A stretch of DNA of 64,000 nt from Microbacterium sp. EYE_78 (GTDB lineage Bacteria; Actinomycetota; Actinomycetes; Actinomycetales; Microbacteriaceae), in assembly GCF_023149035.1 (NCBI RefSeq), contig NZ_JAHXMY010000001.1, positions 682,001 to 746,000 on the forward strand, written 5' to 3'. Made by a program: the position numbers and the translations under genes. Position 1 is the first letter of the stretch. Each line of letters starts with the position of its first letter. Below are positions 26,545 through 35,407 of this stretch, one piece after another. The notes below the pieces were generated by a model that made no database searches, was not told the DNA's origin, and saw only the letters and a list, made by a program, of their open reading frames with translations.

Positions 26545-28590
26545 TCAGGCGTTCGCGATGACGGCCACGACGGCCTCGCCGTAGGCCTCGCGCTTCTTCG
26601 CACCGATCCCGGTGATGCCGTCGAGGTCGGCGACCGACGTCGGGCGGTGCTCGGCGAGGGCGCGGAGGGTTGCGTCGCCGAAGACGATGTAGGCGGGGAC
26701 TCCCTGCTCGCGCGCCTGCTCGGCGCGCCACGCGCGGAGCGCCTCGAAGAGGTCGCGGTCGCCCTCGGGCAGCGAGTCCGCTGTCGACGACTTCTTCGCA
26801 CGGGTCGATCCCCCGCCGGTGCGGCCGAGGACGTCGCGCCGCAGGGGCACCGCTTCCTCGCCGCGGAGCACCGGCATGCCCGCGTCGCCGACGGCCAGCA
26901 CGCCGTACTCCCCCTGCGCGACGAGGATGCCGCGGGCCAGGAGCTGCCTGACGACCGAGCGCCAGTCCTGCTCGGACAGGTCGTTCCCGATGCCGTAGGT
27001 CGAGAGCTTGTCGTGCCCCTGCTGACGGATGCGCTCGGTCGATCCGCCGCGGAGGATGTCGATGAGGTGCCCGGCGCCGAAGGCCTGGTTGCGCTCGCGC
27101 TGCAGGCGAACGATCGTCGAGAGGAGCTTCTGCGCCGCGACCAGGCCGTCCCACGTGTCGGGCTGGGTGAGGCAGGTGTCGCAGTTGCCACAGGCATCCG
27201 ACGACTGACCGAAGTAGCCGAGCAGGTTCTGCCGGCGGCACGAGACCGTCTCGCAGAGGGCGAGCATCGCGTCGAGGTGCTGCCCCAGACGCATCTTGTA
27301 GGTGCGATCGCCGGGCGACTGGTCGATGAGGCGGCGCTGCTGGACGACATCGCCGAGGCCGTAGGCCATCCATGCGACCGCGGGCTCGCCGTCGCGGCCG
27401 GCGCGGCCGGTCTCCTGGTAGTAGCCCTCGACCGACTTCGGCAGGTCGATGTGGGCGACGAAGCGGACGTCGGGCTTGTCGATGCCCATGCCGAACGCGA
27501 TCGTGGCGACCATGACGACGCCGTCTTCGCGCAGGAAGCGGGACTGGTGCCGGGCGCGGATCGAGGCATCCAACCCCGCGTGATACGCGAGGGCGTCGAC
27601 GCCCTGCGTGCGCAGGTACTCGGCCGTCTGCTCGACCGACTTGCGGCTCAGCGCATAGACGATGCCTGCGGAGCCCTCGGGCTGCGACCGCACGAACTGC
27701 ACGAGCTGGCGCCGCATGTCGACCTTGGGCTCGATGCGGTACTGGATGTTCGGGCGATCGAAGCTGGCGACGAAGTGGCGGGCATCGGGCAGGTGGAGGC
27801 GCTCGGTGAGCTCGGTGTGCGTCGCGCGCGTCGCCGTGGCGGTGAGCGCCATGCGCGGGACGCCCGGGAAGCGCTCGGCGAGGTCCCCGAGCGCGAGATA
27901 GTCGGGACGGAAGTCGTGGCCCCACTGCGAGACGCAGTGCGCCTCGTCGATCGCGATGACGCTGAGCTGTGCACGCTGCAGGAGCGCGGTGGTCGCGGGG
28001 ACGGACAGCCGCTCGGGCGCGACGTAGATGAGGTCGAGTTCGCCGTCGAGGAGTGCCTGCTCGACGCCGGCGCGCTCGGCCGGGGTCTGCGTGGAGTTCA
28101 GGAACGCGGCGCGGACGCCGTTGGCGATGAGCGCATCGACCTGGTCGTGCATGAGCGCGATGAGAGGGCTGACGACGAGGCCGGTGCCGGGACGCACGAG
28201 CGCCGGCACCTGGTAGGTGATCGACTTGCCGCCGCCGGTCGGCATGAGGACGACCGCATCGCCGCCGGCGATGACGTGCGAGACGATGTCGGCCTGATCG
28301 CCGCGGAACGCCGGGTAGCCGAAGACCTCGGTGAGGACCTTCACCGGATCGTCGCCGACGTGGTCGCGACGCTCGAGCCGCAGGACCGACGCGGGCGCCG
28401 CCTGCGCGCTGCGCGGGCGGGTCGCGGGGCTCACGGGTGCACCGCGCGTGGCGCGTGCGACGGATGCCGCGTAGTCGTCGTACCGCGGGTCGGGCGGGGG
28501 CGGCGAGTCGAAGTCCTCGGGCGGGACGAGGTCGTCGGGATCCCACGAGAGGTCGGCGTACGGGTCGTTCTGCCAGCCGCCGTCACTCAC
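26545..28590 (-). CDS. recQ: RecQ-family ATP-dependent DNA helicase with C-terminal HRDC domain
   Basis: The protein has 681 residues. After an acidic, Pro-rich ~70-residue extension come the helicase motifs: FRGDQADIV (Q-motif region), LMPTGGGKSITYQ (Walker A, about residue 120), DEAHCVSQWGHDFRPDY (about 215-231), the TATAT region and AFGMGIDKPDVRFV (about 375). The zinc-binding RecQ-Ct has CRRQNLLGYFG and CGNCDTC (about 445-470), then a winged helix and an HRDC domain (about 605-681). It unwinds recombination and fork intermediates. The GTG start follows the SDGGWQ frame; a 23-bp perfect palindrome lies 24 bp upstream. It converges on the Gfo/Idh/MocA gene. Confidence 0.95.
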   Translation of the reverse strand: MSDGGWQNDPYADLSWDPDDLVPPEDFDSPPPPDPRYDDYAASVARATRGAPVSPATRPRSAQAAPASVLRLERRDHVGDDPVKVLTEVFGYPAFRGDQADIVSHVIAGGDAVVLMPTGGGKSITYQVPALVRPGTGLVVSPLIALMHDQVDALIANGVRAAFLNSTQTPAERAGVEQALLDGELDLIYVAPERLSVPATTALLQRAQLSVIAIDEAHCVSQWGHDFRPDYLALGDLAERFPGVPRMALTATATRATHTELTERLHLPDARHFVASFDRPNIQYRIEPKVDMRRQLVQFVRSQPEGSAGIVYALSRKSVEQTAEYLRTQGVDALAYHAGLDASIRARHQSRFLREDGVVMVATIAFGMGIDKPDVRFVAHIDLPKSVEGYYQETGRAGRDGEPAVAWMAYGLGDVVQQRRLIDQSPGDRTYKMRLGQHLDAMLALCETVSCRRQNLLGYFGQSSDACGNCDTCLTQPDTWDGLVAAQKLLSTIVRLQRERNQAFGAGHLIDILRGGSTERIRQQGHDKLSTYGIGNDLSEQDWRSVVRQLLARGILVAQGEYGVLAVGDAGMPVLRGEEAVPLRRDVLGRTGGGSTRAKKSSTADSLPEGDRDLFEALRAWRAEQAREQGVPAYIVFGDATLRALAEHRPTSVADLDGITGIGAKKREAYGEAVVAVIANA

Positions 28591-28613
28591 CCGCTCAACG
28601 ATAGCCGCGGGTG

Positions 28614-28636
28614 CCGACACCGGCTGCCGGTGTCGG
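28614..28636. repeat. 23-bp perfect palindrome upstream of recQ
   Basis: CCGACACCGGC (28614-28624), a single T, then GCCGGTGTCGG (28626-28636): 11-bp perfect arms. It lies 24 bp upstream of the recQ GTG, so it could be an operator, or a 5'-UTR hairpin if transcription starts upstream of it. Confidence 0.6.
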
Positions 28637-28694
28637 TGCGGGGCGGGGTTGCGGCCGGCCGGTTGGGGCTGTGGAGAAGGCTGCCCCCGGCCCG

Positions 28695-28761
28695 CGAGAC
28701 TGCACCCGCGCACCGAGGATGCGGCGTAGGAGTGCAGTCTCGACGCGCAGGTGCAGTCTCG
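28695..28761. repeat. Triplicated GTGCAGTCTCG motif (one inverted, two direct copies)
   Basis: CGAGACTGCAC (28695-28705) is the exact inverse of GTGCAGTCTCG at 28732-28742 and again at 28751-28761; the direct copies are 19 bp apart and are followed by a degenerate copy (GTGCCGTCTCG ending about 28780). The arrangement can form alternative hairpins or bind a protein in several registers. Confidence 0.6.
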
Positions 28762-29039
28762 ATGCGCAGGTGCCGTCTCGACGGTCTCAGCGCGGGGCTC
28801 GGCCTTGGCGTGAGGATGTGGCCGACGCGTGAGGGGCCGGCCGAGCGCCTGCACCGCGGGTGCGAGCGGGGATCAGCATTCGAGCGGTCGTTTGTGCCTT
28901 CGTCGACCCGCCCAAGCGCAGAGCTCCGCTCGTGCGGCGGGTCCCCGCGATGACGGCATGCGAGCCGCGACGAGACTCTCGGAGATGTCGGGACCCTGCC
29001 TTACATTCGAAGATAGATACGAATGAGAGGGAGTTTGTC

Positions 29040-29522
29040 ATGGATCGAACACGGCTCGCCGCGTGGCTCGACGAGGAGTCGGCGTATACCGCCGCGGTTA
29101 TCCGCGATCACGGGGTGTTCATTCAATATGTGGGCGGGATGCTAGAGAGTGCGGCTCCTTTCGCCTACACGGTGGGACTCTTCGGGTCCGGGCGCCCGGA
29201 GATCGCAATCGTCGGGGTCTCCCCCGGGACCGCCGCCGCGGTCCTCAACACGGTCGCGAAACGGGTCATCGCCGGCGAGGAGCTTCGTCCTGGCCAGATC
29301 ATCGGATTCGGAGAGGAGTGGCCGCATCGTGTCCGCGTCGAGCAGGTTCCGAACCCGGGCGATATCGCCTACAGCGCGAACGATCACTACCGCCGCGCGC
29401 CTGGGTCTTCCGTGCCCCTGCTCCAGCTCACGTACGACGACAAGGGCGGACGATTCCCGGACGAGGACGGGTACGCGAATCCCGGATGGGTTCAGCCTCG
29501 CCCGGGCAGGTGGCGTGCGTGA
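29040..29522 (+). CDS. DUF4262 domain protein
   Basis: This 160-residue protein matches DUF4262: an AVIRDHGVFIQYVGG opening, a YTVGLFGSGRPEIAIVG core (about residues 42-58) and a GEEWPHRVRVEQVPNP segment. The family has no established function. ATG at 29040 is preceded by GAGGGAG at normal spacing. The region just upstream is AT-rich for this genome and carries a weak inverted repeat, so the gene probably has its own promoter. No membrane segment or signal peptide is visible. It converges on the DUF1697 gene with a 22-bp gap. Confidence 0.85.
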   Translation: MDRTRLAAWLDEESAYTAAVIRDHGVFIQYVGGMLESAAPFAYTVGLFGSGRPEIAIVGVSPGTAAAVLNTVAKRVIAGEELRPGQIIGFGEEWPHRVRVEQVPNPGDIAYSANDHYRRAPGSSVPLLQLTYDDKGGRFPDEDGYANPGWVQPRPGRWRA

Positions 29523-29544
29523 TCCCGCTCCGACGCGCCACCCA

Positions 29545-30081
29545 TCAGCACCACTTCTCCGCAAGGGTCCGTACGACGTTCGCGTTCCGGTTCGTCGCGA
29601 CGCCCAGCAGGGCCGCCGCCGCGAGCGGATCGACCGTCCCGTCCTGGTAGCCCGGCTCGAGCAGCGCATGAGCGGCTCGGCCGCGAACCAGCATCCGTCC
29701 CCTGCCGTCAGCCTTCGCCTCGACCGCAGCGACCTGCGCGGGCGACAGGTCGTCCTTCATCAGATAGACGTAATGGCGCGCCAGCCCGGGGTTCTCGTCG
29801 TCGATGCGGCGGGTGTCCTGCCCGATCGCGGCGAACTCCGCGGCGGAGTAGACGATCGTCGGGACGTCGAAGCCCCGGTCGTCGGCGAACGCCTTCTCGA
29901 GCACCTGCTCGATCTTCGGCCGCGACCGCATCCGCGTCTCGAATCGCACATTGCCGGTGTTGATGTGCGTCTGCACGGCCTCGAAGCCCGCGCCTTCGAC
30001 GGCACGGCGGATGTCCTCCTTCGGGAACACGCGCTTCGGGCCGAGGTTGATCGCGCGCAGGAAGGCCAGGTACGTCGCCAT
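29545..30081 (-). CDS. DUF1697 domain protein
   Basis: The protein has 178 residues and matches DUF1697 over its full length: MATYLAFLRAINLG at the N terminus, FEAVQTHINTGNVRFET (about residues 33-49), and the C-terminal NRNANVVRTLAEKW. These proteins are widespread in soil bacteria and cytoplasmic, with no assigned biochemical activity. It follows the DUF3516 helicase gene on the same strand after a 44-bp gap and may be co-transcribed with it. Nothing unusual is seen in length or composition. Confidence 0.9.
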   Translation of the reverse strand: MATYLAFLRAINLGPKRVFPKEDIRRAVEGAGFEAVQTHINTGNVRFETRMRSRPKIEQVLEKAFADDRGFDVPTIVYSAAEFAAIGQDTRRIDDENPGLARHYVYLMKDDLSPAQVAAVEAKADGRGRMLVRGRAAHALLEPGYQDGTVDPLAAAALLGVATNRNANVVRTLAEKWC

Positions 30082-30125
30082 CGCTCCAGTGTGCCGCGCG
30101 GCGCCGACGGCCGCTCGGACTCTTC

Positions 30126-32624
30126 TCAGAGCCGCACGACCTCGGTCACCCGCACGACCGCGGCGCCCTCGTCGACGGATGCCTCCAGGTCGACCTCCGC
30201 GCGGATACGCCAGTCGTGGTCGCCCGCCGGGTCGTCGATGATCTGCTCCACACGCCAGACACCCTCGGACGCCGAGGTCTCGTCGATGAGGCACAGCGCG
30301 GGGCTGCGCGCGGCACCGCCGGTCAGGATCTCGTCGTGGTCGTCGAAGTATCGGTCGAGGACGTCGGGCCAACCGGCATCCGGATCCAATTCGACCAGCG
30401 CATCGTCGTTCTGCAGCGCCGCCAGCTGCACCCGCCGGAACATCTCATTGCGCACCAGCACGACGAATGCGCGCCGGTTCGCGATGATCGACGGCGGCGC
30501 GGGCGGCACGACCGGCGCCTCGGGGTCGTCGGCCGGGTTCACGAGCGCGTTCCACTCGTCGACGAGACTCGAGTCGACCTGTCGCACCAGCTCGCCGAGC
30601 CACTCGATCAGATCGAGCAGCTCGTCGGTGCGAGCCTCGGCCGGCACCGTCTGCCGGATCGCGCGATAGGCATCGGACAGGTACCGCAGCACCAGGCCCT
30701 CGCTCCGCCCCAGTTGGTAGAACGACACGAACTCCCCGAACGACATCGCCCGCTCGAACATGTCGCGGACGACGGACTTCGGCGACAGCTCGAAGTCGCG
30801 CACCCACGGCTGACTCGACGCGAACGTCTCGTAGGCCTGCGCTAGGAGCTCCGCGAGCGGCTTCGGCCACGTCACCGCCTCGAGCAGCTCCATCCGCTCG
30901 TCGTACTCGATGCCGTCGCGCTTCATCGCCGCGACGGCCTCGCCGCGCGCCTTGAACTCCTGCTGCGAGAGGATCGCGCGCGGGTCGTCGAGCGTCGACT
31001 CGATCACGCTCACCACGTCGAGCGCGTAGTGACCGCTGCCGGTCTCGCTGTCGTCCGGGGACAGCAGCTCGATCGCGGCGAGCGCGAACGGCGACAGCGG
31101 CTGATTGAGGGCGAAATTCGGCTGCAGGTCGACGGTGAGACGGATGCCGTCGGCATCGGCCTCGACGATGTCCGCCGCCACGAGGGTCCGGAACAGCGCG
31201 ATCGCCCGGCGGGCGAGCTCGTACTGCCGCGCCTTCGGCTCGTGGTTGTCGAAGACCAGCGAGCGGACGTTCGCGAAGACGTCGCCGCCGCGACCGATGA
31301 CATTGATGAGCATTGCCGCGGTCAGCTTCAGCTGCGGAGACAGCGGCTCTGGCTCGGCGGCGACGAGGCGCTCGAACGAGCCCTCGCCCCAGTTCACGAC
31401 CCCCGTCGGCGCCTTCTTGCGGACGATCTTCTTGCGCTTGGCGGCATCGTCCCCGGCCTTCGCGAGTGCGACGGCGTTCTCGATCTCCCACTCGGGCGCC
31501 ATCACGACGACGCTGCCGTGGGTGTCGTATCCGGCGCGCCCCGCGCGACCGGCGATCTGGTGGAACTCCCGCGCCGAGAGCTGGCGCATCTTCGTGCCGT
31601 CGTACTTCGACAGCGCCGTGATCAGCACCGTGCGAATGGGGACGTTGATGCCGACACCGAGGGTGTCGGTGCCGCAGATGACGCGGAGCAGACCGCGCTG
31701 CGCGAGCGTCTCGACGAGCCGGCGATAGCGCGGCAGCATCCCGGCATGGTGCACCCCGATGCCGGCGCGGACGAGCCGCGACAGCGTCTTGCCGAACCCC
31801 GTCGTGAAGCGGAAGCCGCCGATGGCCTCGGCGATCGCATCGCGCTGCTCCCGGGTCGTGACCTTGACGCTCGACAGCGCCTGCGCCCGTTCGAGGGCGG
31901 CGGCCTGCGAGAAGTGGACGATGTAGACCGGGGCCTCGCCGTTCTCGAGCAGCCCCTCGAGCACTTCGTGCACGGGGCGGCGGGCGTAGGAGAAGTCGAG
32001 CGGGACCGGGCGCTCGGCGCCCGCGACGTGCGCCACCGGCCGACCCGTGCGTCGCTCGAGGTCGGTCGTGATCGCCGACACGTCGCCGAGGGTCGCCGAC
32101 ATGAGCAGGAACTGCGCGCTCGGCAGGAGCAGCAGCGGCACCTGCCACGCCCATCCGCGGTCGGGGTCGCCGTAGTAGTGGAACTCGTCCATCACCACCT
32201 GGTCGACCTGCGCCTCGGGACCCAGGCGCAGCGCGACGTTCGCCAGGATCTCGGCGGTGCAGCAGATGATCGGCGCGTCGGGGTTCACCGACGAATCGCC
32301 CGTGACCATGCCCACGGCATCCGGTCCGAAGATGTCGACGAGGGCGAAGAACTTCTCGCTGACGAGGGCTTTGATCGGAGCCGTGTAGTACGTGCGGCCG
32401 CCGCGGGCGAGGGATGCCGCGTGTGCCGCGACCGCGACGAGCGACTTGCCCGTGCCGGTCGGCGTCGCGAGGATCACGTGCGACCCCGACGCGAGCTCGA
32501 GGACCGCCTCGTCCTGCGCGGGGTACAGGTCGATGCCGCGCTCGATCGTCCATTCGAGGAAGCCCTCGTAGACGGCGTCGGGGGTCGACCCCGCCGGAAT
32601 GCGGTCCCGGAGCGTCGAGGTCAT
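30126..32624 (-). CDS. DEAD/DEAH-box helicase with DUF3516 C-terminal domain
   Basis: This 832-residue superfamily 2 helicase has Walker A ATPTGTGKSLVA (about residue 53), the D-E-x-H box as MDEFHYYGD (about 145), motif III LMSATLGDV (about 173) and motif VI as QIAGRAGRAGYDT (about 350). The C-terminal ~300 residues are the DUF3516 region found with Ski2-like actinobacterial helicases. It probably acts on RNA in decay or ribosome metabolism; the exact role in Actinobacteria is unsettled. The ATG start gives MTSTLRDRIPAG. The long upstream frame is not coding. Downstream lies DUF1697. Confidence 0.92.
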   Translation of the reverse strand: MTSTLRDRIPAGSTPDAVYEGFLEWTIERGIDLYPAQDEAVLELASGSHVILATPTGTGKSLVAVAAHAASLARGGRTYYTAPIKALVSEKFFALVDIFGPDAVGMVTGDSSVNPDAPIICCTAEILANVALRLGPEAQVDQVVMDEFHYYGDPDRGWAWQVPLLLLPSAQFLLMSATLGDVSAITTDLERRTGRPVAHVAGAERPVPLDFSYARRPVHEVLEGLLENGEAPVYIVHFSQAAALERAQALSSVKVTTREQRDAIAEAIGGFRFTTGFGKTLSRLVRAGIGVHHAGMLPRYRRLVETLAQRGLLRVICGTDTLGVGINVPIRTVLITALSKYDGTKMRQLSAREFHQIAGRAGRAGYDTHGSVVVMAPEWEIENAVALAKAGDDAAKRKKIVRKKAPTGVVNWGEGSFERLVAAEPEPLSPQLKLTAAMLINVIGRGGDVFANVRSLVFDNHEPKARQYELARRAIALFRTLVAADIVEADADGIRLTVDLQPNFALNQPLSPFALAAIELLSPDDSETGSGHYALDVVSVIESTLDDPRAILSQQEFKARGEAVAAMKRDGIEYDERMELLEAVTWPKPLAELLAQAYETFASSQPWVRDFELSPKSVVRDMFERAMSFGEFVSFYQLGRSEGLVLRYLSDAYRAIRQTVPAEARTDELLDLIEWLGELVRQVDSSLVDEWNALVNPADDPEAPVVPPAPPSIIANRRAFVVLVRNEMFRRVQLAALQNDDALVELDPDAGWPDVLDRYFDDHDEILTGGAARSPALCLIDETSASEGVWRVEQIIDDPAGDHDWRIRAEVDLEASVDEGAAVVRVTEVVRL

Positions 32625-32681
32625 CCCTCGAGTCTGCCTCACGGGCGGCCTGCCGGCGTGCGGGCGTGAGCGGGCGACGAC

Positions 32682-32750
32682 CCGTTCTCCGGATGGATCG
32701 GTCTCTCGCCGGTCGCACGGGGAGTTTCGGGCCGTGAGTCCGGAGAACGG
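32682..32750. repeat. Inverted-repeat element, copy 1 (CCGTTCTCCGGA arms)
   Basis: CCGTTCTCCGGA (32682-32693) and its exact inverse TCCGGAGAACGG (32739-32750) flank 45 bp, in the 232-bp gap between the DUF3516 helicase and the SLC5 symporter. The arms extend to 13 bp here with an outer C/G pair. The same arms with nearly the same spacing recur at 42154-42223, inside a coding sequence. The rest of the gap holds only GC-rich runs. Confidence 0.65.
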
Positions 32751-32856
32751 GCCGGACTGTGCCGAGCAGAACGATCTCAGCCTGCGGCGACCCGGCAGGG
32801 CTGGCCGCAGGCGACGACGGCCGGGCGCGCCATCGACCGGCCCGGCCCGGCCCGAC

Positions 32857-34314
32857 TCAGGACCGGCCGGGCGTGTGCAGCCGCGCGAGGTAGGCGCCCG
32901 CGCGGACGGGGGCGCCGGCACGGTCGGTGAGCGAGACGACGACGGTGACCGCGGTCGCGAGCGGGATGGTCCACGCGGCGGGCTGGGCGAGCAGCGGCGC
33001 CGCGGCCCCGACGCCGCCGACGGCGGCGTGCACCAGCAGCGCGAGCCCGCACGCGACGGCGCCGGTCGCCATGCCGGCGACGGCGCCTCGCGCGGTCAGC
33101 CGGTCCCACCAGATCGCCAACAACAGGACGGGCGAGAGCGCGGACGCCGCGAACACGAAGACCACGCCGACCGACGCGACGAGCCCTGCCGGCTGCGTCA
33201 GCAGGGCGATGCCGAGCGGCACGACGGCCACCACGACCGCGGACAGCCGGAAGGAGCGCACCGAGCCGCTGAAGACGTCTTGGCTGATGACGCCGGCGAG
33301 CGACACCGTGAGACCCGCCGACGTCGCCAGGAAGGCGGCGAACGCCCCGGCCACGACGAGCGCGGTGAGCAGTTCGCCCGGCAGGCCCGGGAAGACCCGC
33401 GACGGCAGGACGAGGGCGACGGTGTCGGCGACCCCCGGCACCGCGAGGTCGGGCGCGACGACGCGGGCGAGCAGGCCGATGACGCTCGAGACGGCGTAGA
33501 AGACGCTCACCATGACGATGACGAGCACGGTCGTCCGCCGCGCCGACCCGCCGGTCGGGCTCGTGTAGAAGCGCACGAGCACGTGCGGCAGGCCCATCGT
33601 GCCGAGCAGCAGGGCCAGCAGCAGCGATCCCGCGGCATAGGCGTCGAGGCCCGACGGGCCCGCCTCTGCGGGGAAGACGACGAGCGGGTCGAGCTCGCGC
33701 GACCCGCCGCCGACCGCGAAGGCGATGAGCACGGCGGGCACGAGCAGGGCCGTCAGCTTCAACCAGTACTGGAACGCCTGGACGTACGTGATCGCCCGCA
33801 TCCCGCCCGCGGCCGCGGCGGCCGCCACCAGCACCGCCACGAGGACCGCGCCGACCCAGGGCGGCACGTCGGCCACCACCTGCAGCGTGATGCCCGCGCC
33901 GTGCAGCTGCGGCACGATGTACAGCCACCCGATGAGCAGGCACGCCGCGCTCACGACCCGGCGCGCCGAGCGCGATTCGAGGCGCGCCTCGATGAAATCG
34001 GGGATCGTGTATGCGCCGCTCCGCCGCAGCGGCGCCGCGACGAACAGCAGCACGAGCAGGTACCCCGCGGCGTAGCCGATCGGGAACCAGAATCCCTCCG
34101 AGCCGCTCAGCAGCACGAGTCCCGAGAGGCCGAGGAACGTTCCCGCGGAGAGGTACTCCCCGCTGATCGCCGACGCGTTCCAGACGGGCCTGACGGTGCG
34201 GGATGCCACGAAGAAGTCACCCGTCGTGCGCGAGACCCGCAGCCCGTAGACCCCGATGAGCGCCGTCGCGCCCACCACGAGCGCGACGGCGACGAGGTCG
34301 AGGACGGCGTTCAC
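32857..34314 (-). CDS. Sodium:solute symporter (SLC5 family, ActP-like)
   Basis: This 485-residue protein has about 13 membrane helices. It shows SLC5 landmarks: DFFVASRTVRPVWNASAISGEYLSA (about residues 30-55), GLPHVLVRFYTSP (about 247) and an LTQPAGLVASVG helix near the end. ActP-like members take up acetate or other short monocarboxylates with Na+. The GTG start overlaps the stop of the small membrane-protein gene by 4 bp, and that gene is 13 bp downstream of a LytTR regulator. The cluster therefore suggests uptake of a carboxylate sensed by the neighbouring two-component system (inference). Confidence 0.9.
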   Translation of the reverse strand: MNAVLDLVAVALVVGATALIGVYGLRVSRTTGDFFVASRTVRPVWNASAISGEYLSAGTFLGLSGLVLLSGSEGFWFPIGYAAGYLLVLLFVAAPLRRSGAYTIPDFIEARLESRSARRVVSAACLLIGWLYIVPQLHGAGITLQVVADVPPWVGAVLVAVLVAAAAAAGGMRAITYVQAFQYWLKLTALLVPAVLIAFAVGGGSRELDPLVVFPAEAGPSGLDAYAAGSLLLALLLGTMGLPHVLVRFYTSPTGGSARRTTVLVIVMVSVFYAVSSVIGLLARVVAPDLAVPGVADTVALVLPSRVFPGLPGELLTALVVAGAFAAFLATSAGLTVSLAGVISQDVFSGSVRSFRLSAVVVAVVPLGIALLTQPAGLVASVGVVFVFAASALSPVLLLAIWWDRLTARGAVAGMATGAVACGLALLVHAAVGGVGAAAPLLAQPAAWTIPLATAVTVVVSLTDRAGAPVRAGAYLARLHTPGRS

Positions 34315-34679
34315 CGCTCGTCCTCCTCGCGGAGCGCGCGGTAGCGGCGCTCGTTGCGGTTGGCTCCGCGCACGTAGAGGAGCGCGAATCCGGCGATCGC
34401 GGGGTAGAAGCCGAACGCGTGCAGCAGCCACGACAGCGGCACGCCGAACCAGACGATCTGGTCGAGCTCGGGGATCAGCGTGAGCGCACCGAAGAGCGCG
34501 AGCATCACGACGACGAAGCCCAGCAGCGTCCCGACCGCGAGCCGCAGCTGCGACCGCCGCAGCGCCCGGGCGTAGGCAGCCTCGACATCGTCGACGGGCG
34601 TCCCCGGCAGCGCGATCCCGCGGGTCGGCGCACCGGGGCGGCCCGACCCGGCGGTGACCCGCACCCGCTCGCGCGTCAC
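34311..34679 (-). CDS. Small two-helix membrane protein paired with the SLC5 symporter (DUF485-like)
   Basis: This 122-residue protein has two membrane helices (LAVGTLLGFVVVMLALFGAL, about residues 47-66, and LLHAFGFYPAIAGFALLYV, about 84-104) and a charged C-terminal tail. Small two-helix proteins of the DUF485 type stand next to ActP-like symporters in many bacteria and are thought to support them; this one is recognisable mainly by position and topology. The GTG start is 13 bp after the response-regulator stop and has no clear Shine-Dalgarno sequence, so a slightly different start is possible. Its stop overlaps the symporter GTG. Confidence 0.75.
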   Translation of the reverse strand: MTRERVRVTAGSGRPGAPTRGIALPGTPVDDVEAAYARALRRSQLRLAVGTLLGFVVVMLALFGALTLIPELDQIVWFGVPLSWLLHAFGFYPAIAGFALLYVRGANRNERRYRALREEDER

Positions 34680-34692
34680 GGTCGGCGCCAGC

Positions 34693-35403
34693 TCACGGTC
34701 CGCTCCGGCCGATGAGCGCCTCGCGCACGAGCGGCACGAGTCGCCGGCTGACCGGCAGGGCGGCGTCGTCGATCCAAACGGTCGGCTCGGCTCCCGCGAG
34801 CCGGACCTCGGTGACGGATGCCGCGCGCACGAGATACGAGCGATGGATGCGGACGAAGCCGGCATCCGCCCATCTCGTCTCGAGCTCCGAGATGGGGATG
34901 CGGACGAGGTGCCCGGCGTCGAGGTCGGTGTGGAGGCGGGTGTAGTCGCCCTCGGCGCGCACCCAGCGCACGTCGCTGCGGTGGACGAAGCGGACGGCGG
35001 AGCCGACGGTGACGGGCAGCACCTCGTCGGCGTCGGCGGGACGCTCGGTCTCGGCGATGCGGTCGACCGCTCGGCGCAGGCGCTCGGTGCGGACGGGCTT
35101 CAGCAGGTAGTCCAGCGCCCGCAGCTCGAACGCGTCGACGGCGTGCGCGTCGTCGGCCGTGACGAAGACCACAGCCGGCGGCGACGCGAGCCCGCGCAGC
35201 GCCGTCGCGAGCTCGAGCCCCGACAGCCCCGGCATGTGGATGTCGAGGAAGGCCGCGTCGACCGCACGCTCAGTGAGCAGGCGCAGCGCCTCGGCGCCCG
35301 AGGACGCCGTCAGCACCTCGCCGACCCGCTCGTCGGCGCGCAGCAGGAAGGCGAGTTCATCGAGCGCCGGCTGCTCGTCGTCGGCGACGAGGACGTCGAT
35401 CAT
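34693..35403 (-). CDS. LytTR-family response regulator
   Basis: This 236-residue regulator has a receiver domain (residues 1-~118) with the acidic pocket DDE at 8-10, the phospho-acceptor Asp in AAFLDIHMPG (about 54), Thr in FVTA (about 81) and Lys in LLKPVR (about 102). Residues about 135-232 form a LytTR DNA-binding domain (VRWVRAEGDYTRLHT and FVRIHRSYLVR). It lies 4 bp downstream of a LytS-like kinase. LytTR/LytS pairs such as BtsSR and YpdAB of E. coli switch on pyruvate transporters, and a CstA/BtsT-type transporter is encoded just upstream here. Confidence 0.95.
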   Translation of the reverse strand: MIDVLVADDEQPALDELAFLLRADERVGEVLTASSGAEALRLLTERAVDAAFLDIHMPGLSGLELATALRGLASPPAVVFVTADDAHAVDAFELRALDYLLKPVRTERLRRAVDRIAETERPADADEVLPVTVGSAVRFVHRSDVRWVRAEGDYTRLHTDLDAGHLVRIPISELETRWADAGFVRIHRSYLVRAASVTEVRLAGAEPTVWIDDAALPVSRRLVPLVREALIGRSGP

Positions 35404-35407
35404 CGCC

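Larger units (their letters stand above)
28591..29039. other. Non-coding 449-bp region with palindrome and repeated GTGCAGTCTCG motifs
   Basis: No convincing gene is seen between recQ and the DUF4262 gene. The recQ-proximal end holds a 23-bp palindrome. The middle holds three copies of an 11-bp motif, one of them inverted. The last 60 bp become AT-richer (29001-29030) and probably contain the DUF4262 promoter, including an ATTCG-(10)-CGAAT inverted repeat (29005-29024). Confidence 0.6.

Noticed and set aside
29005..29024. ATTCG-(10)-CGAAT as a second LexA box upstream of the DUF4262 gene
   Set aside because: The best alignment to TCGAAC-N4-GTTCGA has three mismatches, so it is kept only as an unassigned inverted repeat.
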